From assembly GCA_030040115.1 (NCBI GenBank), contig JASHUH010000124.1, positions 1 through 9,000 of the forward strand: a DNA stretch of 9,000 bases. Reading direction: 5' to 3'. The notes under the pieces are model-generated. The model saw nothing but the letters and a program-made list of their open reading frames with translations, was not told the DNA's origin and made no database searches. Within the stretch, counting starts at the first letter, position 1. Each line of letters begins with the position of its first letter. A program made the translations under genes and the position numbers. This document shows positions 1-7,134 of the stretch, piece by piece. The stretch comes from Acidobacteriaceae bacterium. GTDB taxonomy: Bacteria > Acidobacteriota > Terriglobia > Terriglobales > Acidobacteriaceae.

Positions 1-651
1 ATTGAGGCCATGGTTAACCACCAGAATGCCAGTGAGCTGTAACCTGGCGCCACGCTGCAGTGTTTTTGTGGGCAGTTCTCCGCCCAGGCTTTCATTGGTC
101 AGTACCGCCGCAAAATTCTGATGCTCACCGCGAAGATTCAGCCGCACGCCGGTCAGGCCGGCGGGACCAAAATCCACCAGCTCAGCCATAGTCTGCACCA
201 GCGAAAGCTCGTTCTCGCCGCCTGCGGCCTGATCCGGCGTAATCGAAAGCGGCGGCGGCATCGACCCGCCCCACAACCTGCGGATCTGCCCGTATAACAC
301 CTTGGGCTCCGGGGCGAGCGTTATTGCGCCCACTACCTCCACCTCGTCTCCAAGAGCAAGCGGCACCGTGTTCTGCGGCGCCACTTCCGTTGCCCCTGTC
401 TGGTCCTCGATGATGATCTGACGATGGTTGAAGATGACAACGCCCCGAATCACCACAGGCGCAGGATGCGGGGAAAAGGCGGCAGACTGAATTGCCGACG
501 CAATGGACTCGAGTGGCAGCGCGCCTTCTTGCCCACAGGCGCTGGCGCCGCAGAGCACCGTCATGACAACGCAAATCGGAAGCAGCGCTGAGGCCAGCAA
601 GCCCAAGAAACCTGGGCTTCCCGTTCCGCGATTGGATTTTCGACGCGGCAA
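1..651 (-). CDS. Exported sensory protein, probable sensor histidine kinase N-terminus (partial, runs off left edge)
   Basis: About 217 residues of the N-terminus are visible, reading leftward and still open at base 1. The frame opens with TTG at 651; an in-frame TAG lies 15 bp upstream and the next ATG (564) would remove the signal sequence, so TTG is preferred although no Shine-Dalgarno is seen. The start MPRRKSNRGTG is basic and is followed by a hydrophobic segment (FLGLLASALLPICVVMTVL) and a small-residue region, GASACGQ, giving a signal peptide or possibly a lipoprotein signal. Next comes a beta-rich segment with VVIRGVV, IIIEDQTGATEV and LALGDEVEVVGAI, then a second similar one with VRLNLRGEHQNFAAVL and LQRGARLQLTGIL. 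Paired OB-fold-like segments of this kind are known to me from the periplasmic N-termini of acidobacterial and verrucomicrobial sensor or hybrid histidine kinases. The kinase part is outside the window, so that assignment is inference; the exported OB-fold-like part is better supported. Confidence 0.62.
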   Translation of the reverse strand, partial: MPRRKSNRGTGSPGFLGLLASALLPICVVMTVLCGASACGQEGALPLESIASAIQSAAFSPHPAPVVIRGVVIFNHRQIIIEDQTGATEVAPQNTVPLALGDEVEVVGAITLAPEPKVLYGQIRRLWGGSMPPPLSITPDQAAGGENELSLVQTMAELVDFGPAGLTGVRLNLRGEHQNFAAVLTNESLGGELPTKTLQRGARLQLTGILVVNHGLN

Positions 652-681
652 AACAGATTTACTATACTAAACGAGTCATTC
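639..681. promoter_or_regulatory. Compact divergent promoter region
   Basis: Only 30 bp separate the TTG start at 651 (minus) from the ATG at 682 (plus). On the plus strand TTCGAC (639-644), an 18-bp spacer and TATACT (663-668) make a reasonable sigma70-type promoter. Its transcript would begin only a few bases before ATG 682, so that gene may be leaderless or nearly so; no Shine-Dalgarno is visible. On the minus strand TATAGT (661-666) overlaps the same -10 bases, but its -35 is weak. The two genes probably share or compete for this site. Confidence 0.4.
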
Positions 682-1335
682 ATGCGGAACCCATCGAGGC
701 TGGTGCGAACAACCATTGTCGCTGCCTTTCTTGCGATAGCGCTTGCGGCAGCATCCTTCTATATGGAGCGGCGCGTCTTTGACCGGAAGGGCGGCGATCA
801 CTACGCCAGAATGCATGGCTGGCAGCCCATCAGCGGAAAATGGAGCGAGGACTCGGGCGCCATTTTCAACAGGAATTATGGTCGCGGCGATATGTTGATC
901 GCCCAGCACTCCAAGGGCGCAGACTATCGCATTGCCGCGGATGTGCGTTTCGATCTGCTGTTTCCGGAGACCGAGTATGGAGATGCCGGTCTGGTCATCC
1001 GCACCACCGACCCCGAGCAAGGCGTCGATTCATATGAGGGTTATTACGCCGGAATACGGCCCAATGAGCAGACCATCGTCCTCGGGCGAGCGTCCTACGA
1101 TTGGCACGAACTGCACACGGCAACTCTGGCTACGCCGATTACAGTTGGAGATTGGTATCACCTGGAACTTGCGGTGAAAGGGTGCAAATTCACGGTCACT
1201 GCAACTCCCGAAGGAAATCGTCCTTCAACACGTATGGAGTACACCGACGGTCATTGCCTGACGGAAGGGGTGGCCGGTCTGCGATCGTTTTATGCCCAGG
1301 CCTCGTGGCGCAACGTGCGGATCGCCCGCGATTAG
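682..1335 (+). CDS. Membrane-anchored ConA-like (DUF1080/LamG-type) domain protein
   Basis: A complete 217-aa protein. Residues about 8-27 (VRTTIVAAFLAIALAAASFY) form one hydrophobic segment after a basic N-terminus, indicating a signal anchor or uncleaved signal with the rest outside the cytoplasm. The remainder is beta-rich and matches the pattern of ConA-like jelly-roll proteins near DUF1080: YRIAADVRFDL, GDAGLVIRTTDP, YEGYYAGIRP, IVLGRASYDWHEL, GDWYHLELAVKGCKFTV and a closing SWRNVRIARD. Such proteins are often labelled 'family 16 glycoside hydrolase', but no ExDxxE catalytic motif is visible, so a carbohydrate-binding or structural role is likelier than catalysis. Two cysteines (in VKGC and DGHC) could form a disulfide. 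The start is the only ATG near the 5' end of the frame. The head-to-head arrangement with a putative sensor suggests a shared signalling role; this is inferred. Confidence 0.75.
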   Translation: MRNPSRLVRTTIVAAFLAIALAAASFYMERRVFDRKGGDHYARMHGWQPISGKWSEDSGAIFNRNYGRGDMLIAQHSKGADYRIAADVRFDLLFPETEYGDAGLVIRTTDPEQGVDSYEGYYAGIRPNEQTIVLGRASYDWHELHTATLATPITVGDWYHLELAVKGCKFTVTATPEGNRPSTRMEYTDGHCLTEGVAGLRSFYAQASWRNVRIARD

Positions 1336-1336
1336 C

Positions 1337-1354
1337 GCGGACAAGCCGCTTTTT
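1337..1354 (+). terminator. Rho-independent terminator after the ConA-like gene
   Basis: Directly after the stop codon (1333-1335), GCGG (1337-1340) pairs with CCGC (1346-1349) around a 5-base loop ACAAG, followed by five T (1350-1354). The stem is short but GC-only, and the placement is right for the plus-strand gene. Confidence 0.5.
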
Positions 1355-1442
1355 GTTCCTAACCGGGCCGGGGGTGCGACGACTCGCCGGCAGCGTTGCC
1401 TGCGGAGCTGCAATGCGCCTGTGGTGCGCGCTGAGCCTCGCC

Positions 1443-2423
1443 TTACTGCGCCTCTTTCAACAAGGCCGACACGATCGGATTGTCAGGCATGGTACGTTTG
1501 GCGACGAGGTAAATCGGCATCTGGGAGGAATAAGCGCTGGCGTTGCCGCCCTCGAGCGCCACCTGCATCGCCTGCATGGCGCGCGTGCCAAGTTCCATAG
1601 GATTGCTGATCACCAGGGCATCGAGATATCCGGCGTTCAGCCGCGTCAGCTCATTCAGTTCCTCGGATACCCCAATCAGAACCGGGCGTTTGCGCGTTCC
1701 ACGATCGAAAGCATAAGCCGCCGCGTGTGTAGAAAACTCATCGGTGGTGAAGATCCCCTTGATGTCCGGGTATTCTGCAATTAGATCCAGCGCGGCTTGC
1801 CGTCCTCTTGCCCAGTCCGAAAGCCCATACTTGACGCTGACGAGCTTCACGTCCGGCGTCCGCGCAATTTCGTCAGCGAAGGCCTTCTCGATCAATGAAC
1901 TCCTCTCCATCGTTGGGCTCACGCCAATCATGCCCACTTCGCCTTTGCCGCCCAGCAACGCGACCATGCGTCGAGCCGCCAATCTGCCCGCCTCCGTTTC
2001 GTCCCAGTCCACGAATGCGGCAAAGTCTTTGGTCGACAGCACAACAGGAGGTCCAACCACGACTACCGGAATATGCGCCCGCTCCGCCTGTTCGAGCGAC
2101 GAGGCCAGCACGAGTTGATGCGCCGGCGACACGATGATGCCCTGCACATGTTTTGAGATGGCGTCTTCCACCATTTGCGCCTGCTCGGTGTAGTCCGTTT
2201 CAGACTGTGGCGCCGCGAACTCTACAAGAATGCCAGCAGCCTCGGCCGCAGCTTTCACAGCATGATCAAAATTCTCCCAATACTCCAGACCTCCAGTCGG
2301 GGTAATGACGATGACGGTTAACGGTCGCTTGTGACCACAACCGCAAGCCGACCCGACGAGAATTGCTAGAAAAGCACAGCGGCAAGCCGTCTTTCCCAAT
2401 TTACCTTTGGCCCGGTTTTTCAT
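1443..2423 (-). CDS. Periplasmic sugar-binding lipoprotein (Peripla_BP_4 / RbsB-like), orphan
   Basis: A complete 326-aa protein. The basic start MKNRAKGKLGK, a hydrophobic stretch (CAFLAILVGSA) and C27 or C29 in SACGCGHKR make a lipoprotein signal. From about residue 35 it follows the type I periplasmic-binding fold of the RbsB/LacI group: LTVIVITPT, YWENFDHAVKAAAEAAG, AQMVEDAISKHVQGIIVSP, IPVVVVGPPV, FVDWDETEAGRLAARRMVALLGG, then the second lobe with GEVGMIGVSP, IKGIFTTDEFSTHAAAYAF and RPVLIGVSEELNELTRLNAGYLDALVISNP broken by normal hinge crossings. GAAGGGG just ahead of ATG 2423 is a good Shine-Dalgarno. No permease or ATPase gene lies in the window, so it is either the binding part of a transporter encoded elsewhere or a ligand sensor for a kinase, as in XylFII-LytS-type systems. 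Neighbouring GH54 and sensor genes favour a pentose or plant-sugar ligand; the ligand itself cannot be read from sequence. Confidence 0.85.
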   Translation of the reverse strand: MKNRAKGKLGKTACRCAFLAILVGSACGCGHKRPLTVIVITPTGGLEYWENFDHAVKAAAEAAGILVEFAAPQSETDYTEQAQMVEDAISKHVQGIIVSPAHQLVLASSLEQAERAHIPVVVVGPPVVLSTKDFAAFVDWDETEAGRLAARRMVALLGGKGEVGMIGVSPTMERSSLIEKAFADEIARTPDVKLVSVKYGLSDWARGRQAALDLIAEYPDIKGIFTTDEFSTHAAAYAFDRGTRKRPVLIGVSEELNELTRLNAGYLDALVISNPMELGTRAMQAMQVALEGGNASAYSSQMPIYLVAKRTMPDNPIVSALLKEAQ

Positions 2424-2516
2424 TTGCCCCTTCGTTTCTTGAAGGCCTATTTGTTCGCCTATGTGCTGAACCAGTTCATGCGGTGGTAGAATTCCCGCTC
2501 AGCCTACTGGACGTGT

Positions 2517-2536
2517 AGCTCAATTCGGATTGAACT
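2517..2536 (-). promoter_or_regulatory. Inverted repeat in the 5' leader of the binding-protein gene
   Basis: TCAAT-TCGG-ATTGA is a perfect 5-bp inverted repeat at 2520-2533. It extends to 8-bp arms with one mismatch over 2517-2536. It lies roughly 15-30 bp downstream of the predicted transcription start for the gene at 2423, a position suited to an operator or leader hairpin. It could be chance. Confidence 0.25.
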
Positions 2537-2555
2537 GCGAAGGAAAATTGCCCTT

Positions 2556-2585
2556 ATTATAGATCGCATAGGATCCTGGAGTCAA
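2556..2585 (-). promoter_or_regulatory. Sigma70-type promoter for the sugar-binding lipoprotein gene
   Basis: Read on the minus strand, TTGACT (plus coordinates 2580-2585) and a perfect TATAAT (2556-2561) are separated by 18 bp. Predicted start of transcription is near 2549, leaving a leader of about 125 nt before ATG 2423. It is the best promoter-like match I found in the window. Confidence 0.6.
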
Positions 2586-2865
2586 ATCCGGCTCTGGCTC
2601 AAAGTCAGTTTGCGATCCCAGCCAAAACGGTTCAGTGATCTCTGCCGTGCCAAGTTCTAGACGCGAGCCTTCGTTACCTCAGCGGCCCGGAGAGCAGTGA
2701 AGAGCGAAGCCGCATGACATCCTCCCTTGTCCCGAACGGAAACCTCCATTTTGGACTCGTAAGCAACCTCACGGGATACCATTGCCATTTGCGAAAACGT
2801 GGGTACTCGACAAAATTACTTTGGCGCCGAATTCCGGGCCAGTGGGAGATTGGGCCTATTGCCCT

Positions 2866-5800
2866 CTATTCCCGGTCATTTGGACCCGACCCTCGATCAT
2901 TGTTGCCGTAATATTGGTTCGGCGCGCCGGGCGTTGGGATGTTGTTGGAGACCTGCGCCCCACTGGCGTGTGCACGGGTCAATGGAGTGGTGAGGTTGAT
3001 GCCAGAGCCGGAGATCAGCACGCCGGCTGCGTGCGCGCGCGTGAGCGGCGTGGCGACCGTGAGCGTGGCGGCGCCGGAGTTCCTGATCGAGGACACAACG
3101 GCCGTCTCGGCGTTCTCCCCATGATCAATGGCGATGGTTTGGCCCCTGCTAAAGCCAGTCAGGTTGTCTACGGGAAGAACGGTTGCTTCCACGCCGGTGG
3201 CAATGTGCAGCGTGGTGGCGCCCGCCCCACCAACTGTAGCAATGACCCCAGTCTCGTGATTCGCGCCCAAATCAATCAGGATCGTCTGGCCGGCACTGAA
3301 GCCTTCCACGCTGGTGACCTTAATGTTGGTGGCGCCTACCGGTGAAGCAGCCGCCAGATTGGCCGCGGCCTGCGTCAAAAAATCGGTGCAGTTGCTGTCT
3401 GTATCGGCGCCATCGGGGAATCGTCCTGTGCTCGTATTCGCCGCAGTTGGGGCCACGACAATCGACCATAGCTCGAAACCGGAGCCGGGTGCGGGCGCGT
3501 AGCATCCGCTCAGGCGTGCTCCTGAGGTGGCTTGATCGCCTTCGGCCGCCCATGGGTCCACAAGCCCGCCGTAGTTGAGGCTGTCGGCCACCACTCCCGA
3601 GGCGTCCCGTAGCACCATGCTGCCCTCTTCGATGGTGATGGTCTGAGCGAAGATCGGGGAGGTGGTGGTCAACTCGGGTCCTCCGAACCACTCATTGGGC
3701 ACAGGAGTCCCCTGGTAACCGGCGGTCTTCACAGCGGGGTCGCGCACCACTGCTTCGATCGCGTGGTCATTGGCCAGTGGTCGGTCGAGCGCAATTCCGG
3801 AGCCAAGCGCCTGGACTGGCTCGTTGCTTGAATGGTCAAAGGCCGTCGCCGGTCGGAAGCTGATTCCCGTTCCGCGATCACTGAAGGGGAGGTTGGCAGC
3901 GTGGCTGAACTCGAGGGGGGCGGTCAGCTCGAGGCCCGTGCCTGGAGATACTACCCACTCATGGGTCACATGAGGCTTGGCAAGGGCTGGCGTGAAGTCG
4001 ATGGAGGCGCCGTCCGGCGCCTCGCTACCCACAGCGGTGACGGTGACAGCTTCCCGGCTGGCGGGCGTGCCGATCATGATCGTATCGCCCACGCCGAAAC
4101 CGGTTGCCCCGCGGACTTTGATCCGGGTCGCGCCGGCGCTCGCAGGAGCACTGAGATTGGTCTGACTCGCCGCTGTTCCTACATGCGCCACAGTGACGGT
4201 CTCGATTCCGTGCCCGAAACTGTCGATATCCAGCCTGATCTTGTCACCGGCGGAGATATCGGAGACCGCAGTCACCTTAATGTTCATCGCTCCGGCATGC
4301 GCATCCGTCGCCAAATAGGCCTGTGTGCCTGGCTTGCCAACCGCGGTCACCGTGGCGATCTCGTACTTCTCCACCGTATTTGCGACGGCGGGGTAAGTGG
4401 CGCCATAACCCAGCGCGATCTTCTGGCCAACCACGAAGCCGGACACGCTTTCCACAGGAACATTGGTCGAGCCGGCAGGAATTGTCAGCACCGGCCCGTC
4501 CGGCAAAGGTTGCCACAGCGTCGTATGGTTGCTGGCTGCCGTTCCGAGCCGTGCGATTTTGCGCGTTTCCGCACTGGAGCCCGTATCGATGCTGATGGTG
4601 TCGCCCGCTGACATTCCATCCGCACTCCTGGCATAGAGGATGCGATCGCCAGCATGTGCGGGGATCGCCAGTCCGGAGTTGGAGAGGCCGAGAAGATAGA
4701 AGCCGCCGGCCGCGAGGTTTGTCCCCGCCGGAATTTTCACCGTCGAGAAGATGGCTTGCTGGGCGGGGTGCACGGTCAGCGTCCAGTTGGAAACATCGAC
4801 GCTGCGAGAGCCCGCGTTGTAGAGCTCGATGAACGAGTTTGTCAGGTTATCGGGAGCCGCCGAGTGAACGCGAAATTCATTGATCTTGATCGGGCTGGCG
4901 TTCCGCACCTTTTCGACCCCTGTGTCGATCTGCTCTCCACCGCTGGCCGGATTTGTCCACGAAGCGCTGGCAACGAGATCGCCATTGAAGGACGCCGGCC
5001 CCGCGGTGACCGTGAACGTGGCGCTCACACTGCCACCCGGCGCCACTGCTTCGTCAAAAGTCTTCGATGTTTCGGCGCCGCCTTTGACGACAGACCTCCA
5101 CTGCTTGCTGGGTACGGCAAGGCTTAGCTTAACGCCCGCCACAGGCGCCCTTGTCGTGTTCGTAAACTTCACCGTCGTATCACGGGAAGATCCCGCCGTG
5201 AACGTCTGCATGGCCGGCACAGCCAAAGCCGCCGAGGCAGGCGTCACGCTGAGCGGAGCCACGTCATACCCAGCAGCCACGATGTTGGCCTGCACAAGCT
5301 GGTCGGTGGCGTTCGAGGGGAACGTGCCTGCGGCGGTGATGGCCCCTTCATAGAACGTTCCCTGCGAACCGTCGCTGTTGTCGCCGCCTGTGCCGAGAAG
5401 GATAGCTCCCTGCTTGCGCATCGGGTCGTAGGTGGGATTTATGCGCGCTCCATCGAACATGACCGCCAGCGCGCCTTTTTGCGCGTCGCCACCTAGCGCT
5501 GTCCAGCGGTGCGGCTCTCCCTTGGCCACCGCGGTTACGAATCGCCACGGCATGCTCGGTAGATCGGCGCAGCCTTTGGATCCATCGGGGTTGACGCAAC
5601 CGACCAGATTATTCTCCTGATCGGTCATGATCCACGGACCGTCGCCACTCCCGCTATACCAGGGACGCGCATTTCCGAAGTACGCGGTCTCCATGGTTCC
5701 GTTGTCATCGTCGCGGCTGTCAATTTCGGCGTTGCCATAGTCAAAGCAGCATCCTGCGTTGAAGTGCTTGCCGCTGACCACCCAGTATTCTCCTTCCGCT

Positions 5801-6366
5801 TGGTCGTCCACTGCCGTGCCTCGCGGATCGTCCTGGCGCAGGCCCATCCCCGGCTCAATGAAGACGCCGTAAACTTTGTGCCCCATGATCGTGACCGGCG
5901 CCATGTCGGCGATCGGAACGTTGTCGAACCCGCCAATGGCTGGACCCCCAAATCCTCCGCGCGGCGCCTGCGTCAGATCGTTGTGCTTCGGCGATTCGTC
6001 GTAGACTTTGGTGATCCAGCAGTAGGTGTTGGCGCAGAACCTATCCTGCGCGGCTGCGTCCGCGTAACCGCCCGGATCCGGCGCCGGCGACGCGACCGGT
6101 TGAACAACTCCAATGTCGAGGGTCTTGCCGTCCGACTGGCGCAAAACCTGGTAAAGCGGACCGTTATAGGAGGCGTATAACGCGCGTGTCGTGCTGTGGG
6201 CGGCTACGCACGGGTCGCCGGCAGCCAAATAGATGTCGCAGGGGCCTTGCGATCTGGGTGGAGGAACGCCGGGTCCCGGCCCGGCCTGTTGCGCCATCGC
6301 TAAGGTGACGCCAGTCACAATGAGGCCCAATGCGAGCATACGTCCGCCATCGAATTTTGCTTTCAT
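2866..6366 (-). CDS. abfB: Secreted GH54 alpha-L-arabinofuranosidase with NEW3-like and lamin-tail domains
   Basis: 1166 aa, preceded by AGGA about 8 bases before the ATG. Signal peptide: residues 1-25, cleavage likely after AMA. Residues about 41-368 match the AbfB catalytic domain (GH54): GPCDIY, CVAAHSTTRALY, AQDRFCANTYC, LTQAPRGGF, HFNAGCCFDYGNAE, GDGPWIMTDQENN, GGDNSDGSQGTFYEG. By alignment from memory with Aspergillus kawachii AbfB, E251 (QENN) is the nucleophile (E221 there), D329 (GGDN) the acid/base (D297), and C206-C207 the vicinal disulfide that grips arabinose. It should release terminal arabinose from arabinan or arabinoxylan outside the cell. Residues about 372-490 look like a NEW3/NPCBM-associated sandwich. 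Residues about 493-600 begin a lamin-tail domain (IKINEFRVHS, FIELYNAG, VDVSNWTL, AGGFYLLG), whose later strands recur at 905-995 and 1145-1150 (TPGAPN), with repeats in between. No CBM42 is seen. Function of the C-terminal half is unknown, perhaps binding or surface attachment. Confidence 0.9.
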   Translation of the reverse strand: MKAKFDGGRMLALGLIVTGVTLAMAQQAGPGPGVPPPRSQGPCDIYLAAGDPCVAAHSTTRALYASYNGPLYQVLRQSDGKTLDIGVVQPVASPAPDPGGYADAAAQDRFCANTYCWITKVYDESPKHNDLTQAPRGGFGGPAIGGFDNVPIADMAPVTIMGHKVYGVFIEPGMGLRQDDPRGTAVDDQAEGEYWVVSGKHFNAGCCFDYGNAEIDSRDDDNGTMETAYFGNARPWYSGSGDGPWIMTDQENNLVGCVNPDGSKGCADLPSMPWRFVTAVAKGEPHRWTALGGDAQKGALAVMFDGARINPTYDPMRKQGAILLGTGGDNSDGSQGTFYEGAITAAGTFPSNATDQLVQANIVAAGYDVAPLSVTPASAALAVPAMQTFTAGSSRDTTVKFTNTTRAPVAGVKLSLAVPSKQWRSVVKGGAETSKTFDEAVAPGGSVSATFTVTAGPASFNGDLVASASWTNPASGGEQIDTGVEKVRNASPIKINEFRVHSAAPDNLTNSFIELYNAGSRSVDVSNWTLTVHPAQQAIFSTVKIPAGTNLAAGGFYLLGLSNSGLAIPAHAGDRILYARSADGMSAGDTISIDTGSSAETRKIARLGTAASNHTTLWQPLPDGPVLTIPAGSTNVPVESVSGFVVGQKIALGYGATYPAVANTVEKYEIATVTAVGKPGTQAYLATDAHAGAMNIKVTAVSDISAGDKIRLDIDSFGHGIETVTVAHVGTAASQTNLSAPASAGATRIKVRGATGFGVGDTIMIGTPASREAVTVTAVGSEAPDGASIDFTPALAKPHVTHEWVVSPGTGLELTAPLEFSHAANLPFSDRGTGISFRPATAFDHSSNEPVQALGSGIALDRPLANDHAIEAVVRDPAVKTAGYQGTPVPNEWFGGPELTTTSPIFAQTITIEEGSMVLRDASGVVADSLNYGGLVDPWAAEGDQATSGARLSGCYAPAPGSGFELWSIVVAPTAANTSTGRFPDGADTDSNCTDFLTQAAANLAAASPVGATNIKVTSVEGFSAGQTILIDLGANHETGVIATVGGAGATTLHIATGVEATVLPVDNLTGFSRGQTIAIDHGENAETAVVSSIRNSGAATLTVATPLTRAHAAGVLISGSGINLTTPLTRAHASGAQVSNNIPTPGAPNQYYGNNDRGSGPNDRE
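2947..3360 (-). repeat. C-terminal protein-repeat block in the GH54 enzyme
   Basis: Residues about 1003-1140. Two units with the pattern NIKVTSVEGFSAGQTILID.G...ETGVI and LPVDNLTGFSRGQTIAID.G...ETAVV, followed by two short tails ending TPLTRAHAAG and TPLTRAHASG. The DNA copies have diverged, so this is old protein-level duplication rather than a recent DNA repeat. Confidence 0.65.
3757..4614 (-). repeat. Central protein-repeat block in the GH54 enzyme
   Basis: Residues about 585-870. Units share small-residue lead-ins (AHAGAMNIKV, SAGATRIKV), then a V..V.GF.VG..I.I.. core and an ET.TV..VGTA end. Unit cores start near residues 585, 632, 694 and 748. Three degenerate tails follow, around GTGLELTAPLEFSHA, GTGISFRPATAFDHS and GSGIALDRPLANDHA. 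These resemble the better-kept tails of the C-terminal block. Confidence 0.55.
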
Positions 6367-6885
6367 GCTTGTCCTGCTTTCGCTGCCGAGTGAGCTTCGG
6401 CTTTCCCAAGTGACAGAATTTACCCCTGACTCTTCACCCTCCGAATTTTAAACATCGGTGGCGCTTCCTGAGCGGATATTGACCATATCTCATAATCCCG
6501 TCGGCTCCTGCACCAGGTCGGATGGTCCCCGCAAGCGGAGATTACGTCGAGATCACGCGAGGGTTGGGGCAACAAGGGTCAGGGTTCCGCTACACGTCCT
6601 GTAAGCAAGTAGGTAGCTATTAAGTGCGATCTTGCTGAAATGGTCATCTTACCATTGCCGGAACAAACCGCCCGGCATTCCGGACAAGCCTCCGGTTTTT
6701 TCCGGAACCCGTGGATGGAAATGCAGTTCTTTCCCGAGTCGCCTTAGCGGCAATTTCCTGTCACCCAGGCGTCAGGGCGGAATGAGTAACTGCGAAGTGA
6801 TATTCAGCGCGGCCGACAGGAGTTAGCCTCCGCATTGCGTACGCAGGCCCGGTCCGGCTAGCGCAATCCGGGGTGAGGCGCAACC
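6367..6885. other. Gene-poor region upstream of the GH54 gene
   Basis: About 520 bp with no frame I can assign. The first 30 bp on the minus strand carry the GH54 Shine-Dalgarno. The GH54 promoter should lie within the next few hundred bases, but no strong -35/-10 pair stands out. The part from about 6640 to 6885 has short open frames on both strands and a terminator-like hairpin, and may be decayed mobile DNA attached to the ATPase remnant. This last point is a guess. Confidence 0.45.
6680..6701 (+). terminator. Terminator-like hairpin with no clear upstream gene
   Basis: CCGGA (6680-6684), loop CAAGCC, TCCGG (6691-6695), then six T (6696-6701). This is the form of a rho-independent terminator on the plus strand. 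No plus-strand gene precedes it, so it may be a leftover from a lost gene or a chance feature of this CCGG-rich stretch. Confidence 0.35.
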
Positions 6886-7134
6886 GGCGGGCCAGTGGCT
6901 CAGGGTCATGCGCTCGAAGCGGCCGGCGAGGCTTGCACGCGAGCCAGTAGCCACGCGCAATGCGGACGATCCCGTAGCCACCACATGGATCGGAATGCGA
7001 CGGCGGCGCGCACGGTCCCATTGGCCTTTGAGCCGTGCCGCCCAGTCCGACAGTTGATGGACCTCGTCGAGCAGCACCACTGCAGGGTCGTGTCTAGCGC
7101 GCTCCTCTGCCTGCGCCCTGAATCTTCGAGACAA
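6886..7134 (-). pseudogene. Remnant of an AAA_14/DUF4143-type ATPase
   Basis: An open frame of about 83 codons keeps the middle of a P-loop ATPase: a Walker B strand VVLLDEVHQL, then SDWAARLKGQWDR, HVVATGSSALRV and SLAGRFERMTLSHWP. This order (Walker B, 'GSSAL' sensor region, 'GRFE' motif) is typical of AAA_14/DUF4143 ATPases, often found near toxin-antitoxin or mobile genes. The Walker A region and the C-terminal DUF4143 part are absent. Beyond HWPA the reading frame continues but the resemblance stops. The only start would be an unconvincing TTG at 7134. Upstream, in another frame, lies the truncated integrase, so the junction falls within about 7090-7135. Non-functional in all likelihood. 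Confidence 0.7.

Larger units (their letters stand above)
2424..2865. other. Intergenic region between GH54 gene and binding-protein gene
   Basis: About 440 bp without a credible coding frame; the short plus-strand frames here resemble nothing. It holds the Shine-Dalgarno, promoter and a small inverted repeat for the binding-protein gene (listed separately), and must contain the 3' end of the GH54 transcript. No convincing hairpin plus T-run terminator was found for GH54. Confidence 0.6.

Noticed and set aside
182..574. Minus-strand 130-codon frame at the left edge
   Set aside because: A neighbouring frame on the same strand gives a signal peptide and OB-fold-like sequence open to the window edge; this one gives low-complexity Arg/Ala/Gly-rich sequence.
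682..1335. GH16 glycoside hydrolase call for the ConA-like protein
   Set aside because: No ExDxxE catalytic motif is present; the fold family alone does not support enzyme activity.
1101..1784. Plus-strand open frame of 227 codons
   Set aside because: It overlaps two convincing genes in other frames (ConA-like protein and binding lipoprotein) and has no family resemblance.
2508..2600. tRNA-like fragment (GTGTAGCTCAATTCGG followed by a T-loop-like AGTCAAATCC)
   Set aside because: The acceptor ends do not pair, the D-stem has a mismatch and no anticodon arm forms. The same stretch is better explained by the promoter and inverted repeat of the binding-protein gene.
3832..4611. Long plus-strand open frame (259 codons) inside the GH54 gene
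   Set aside because: It is antisense to a strongly supported gene, resembles no family, and such frames are common in high-GC DNA.
6589..6599. 11-base match GGACGTGTAGC shared in inverse orientation with 2509-2519
   Set aside because: Matches of this length are expected by chance in 9 kb, and neither copy has a symmetric or repeated form.
6632..6826. 64-codon plus-strand frame
   Set aside because: No recognisable family, no ribosome binding site, and the terminator-like hairpin lies inside it.
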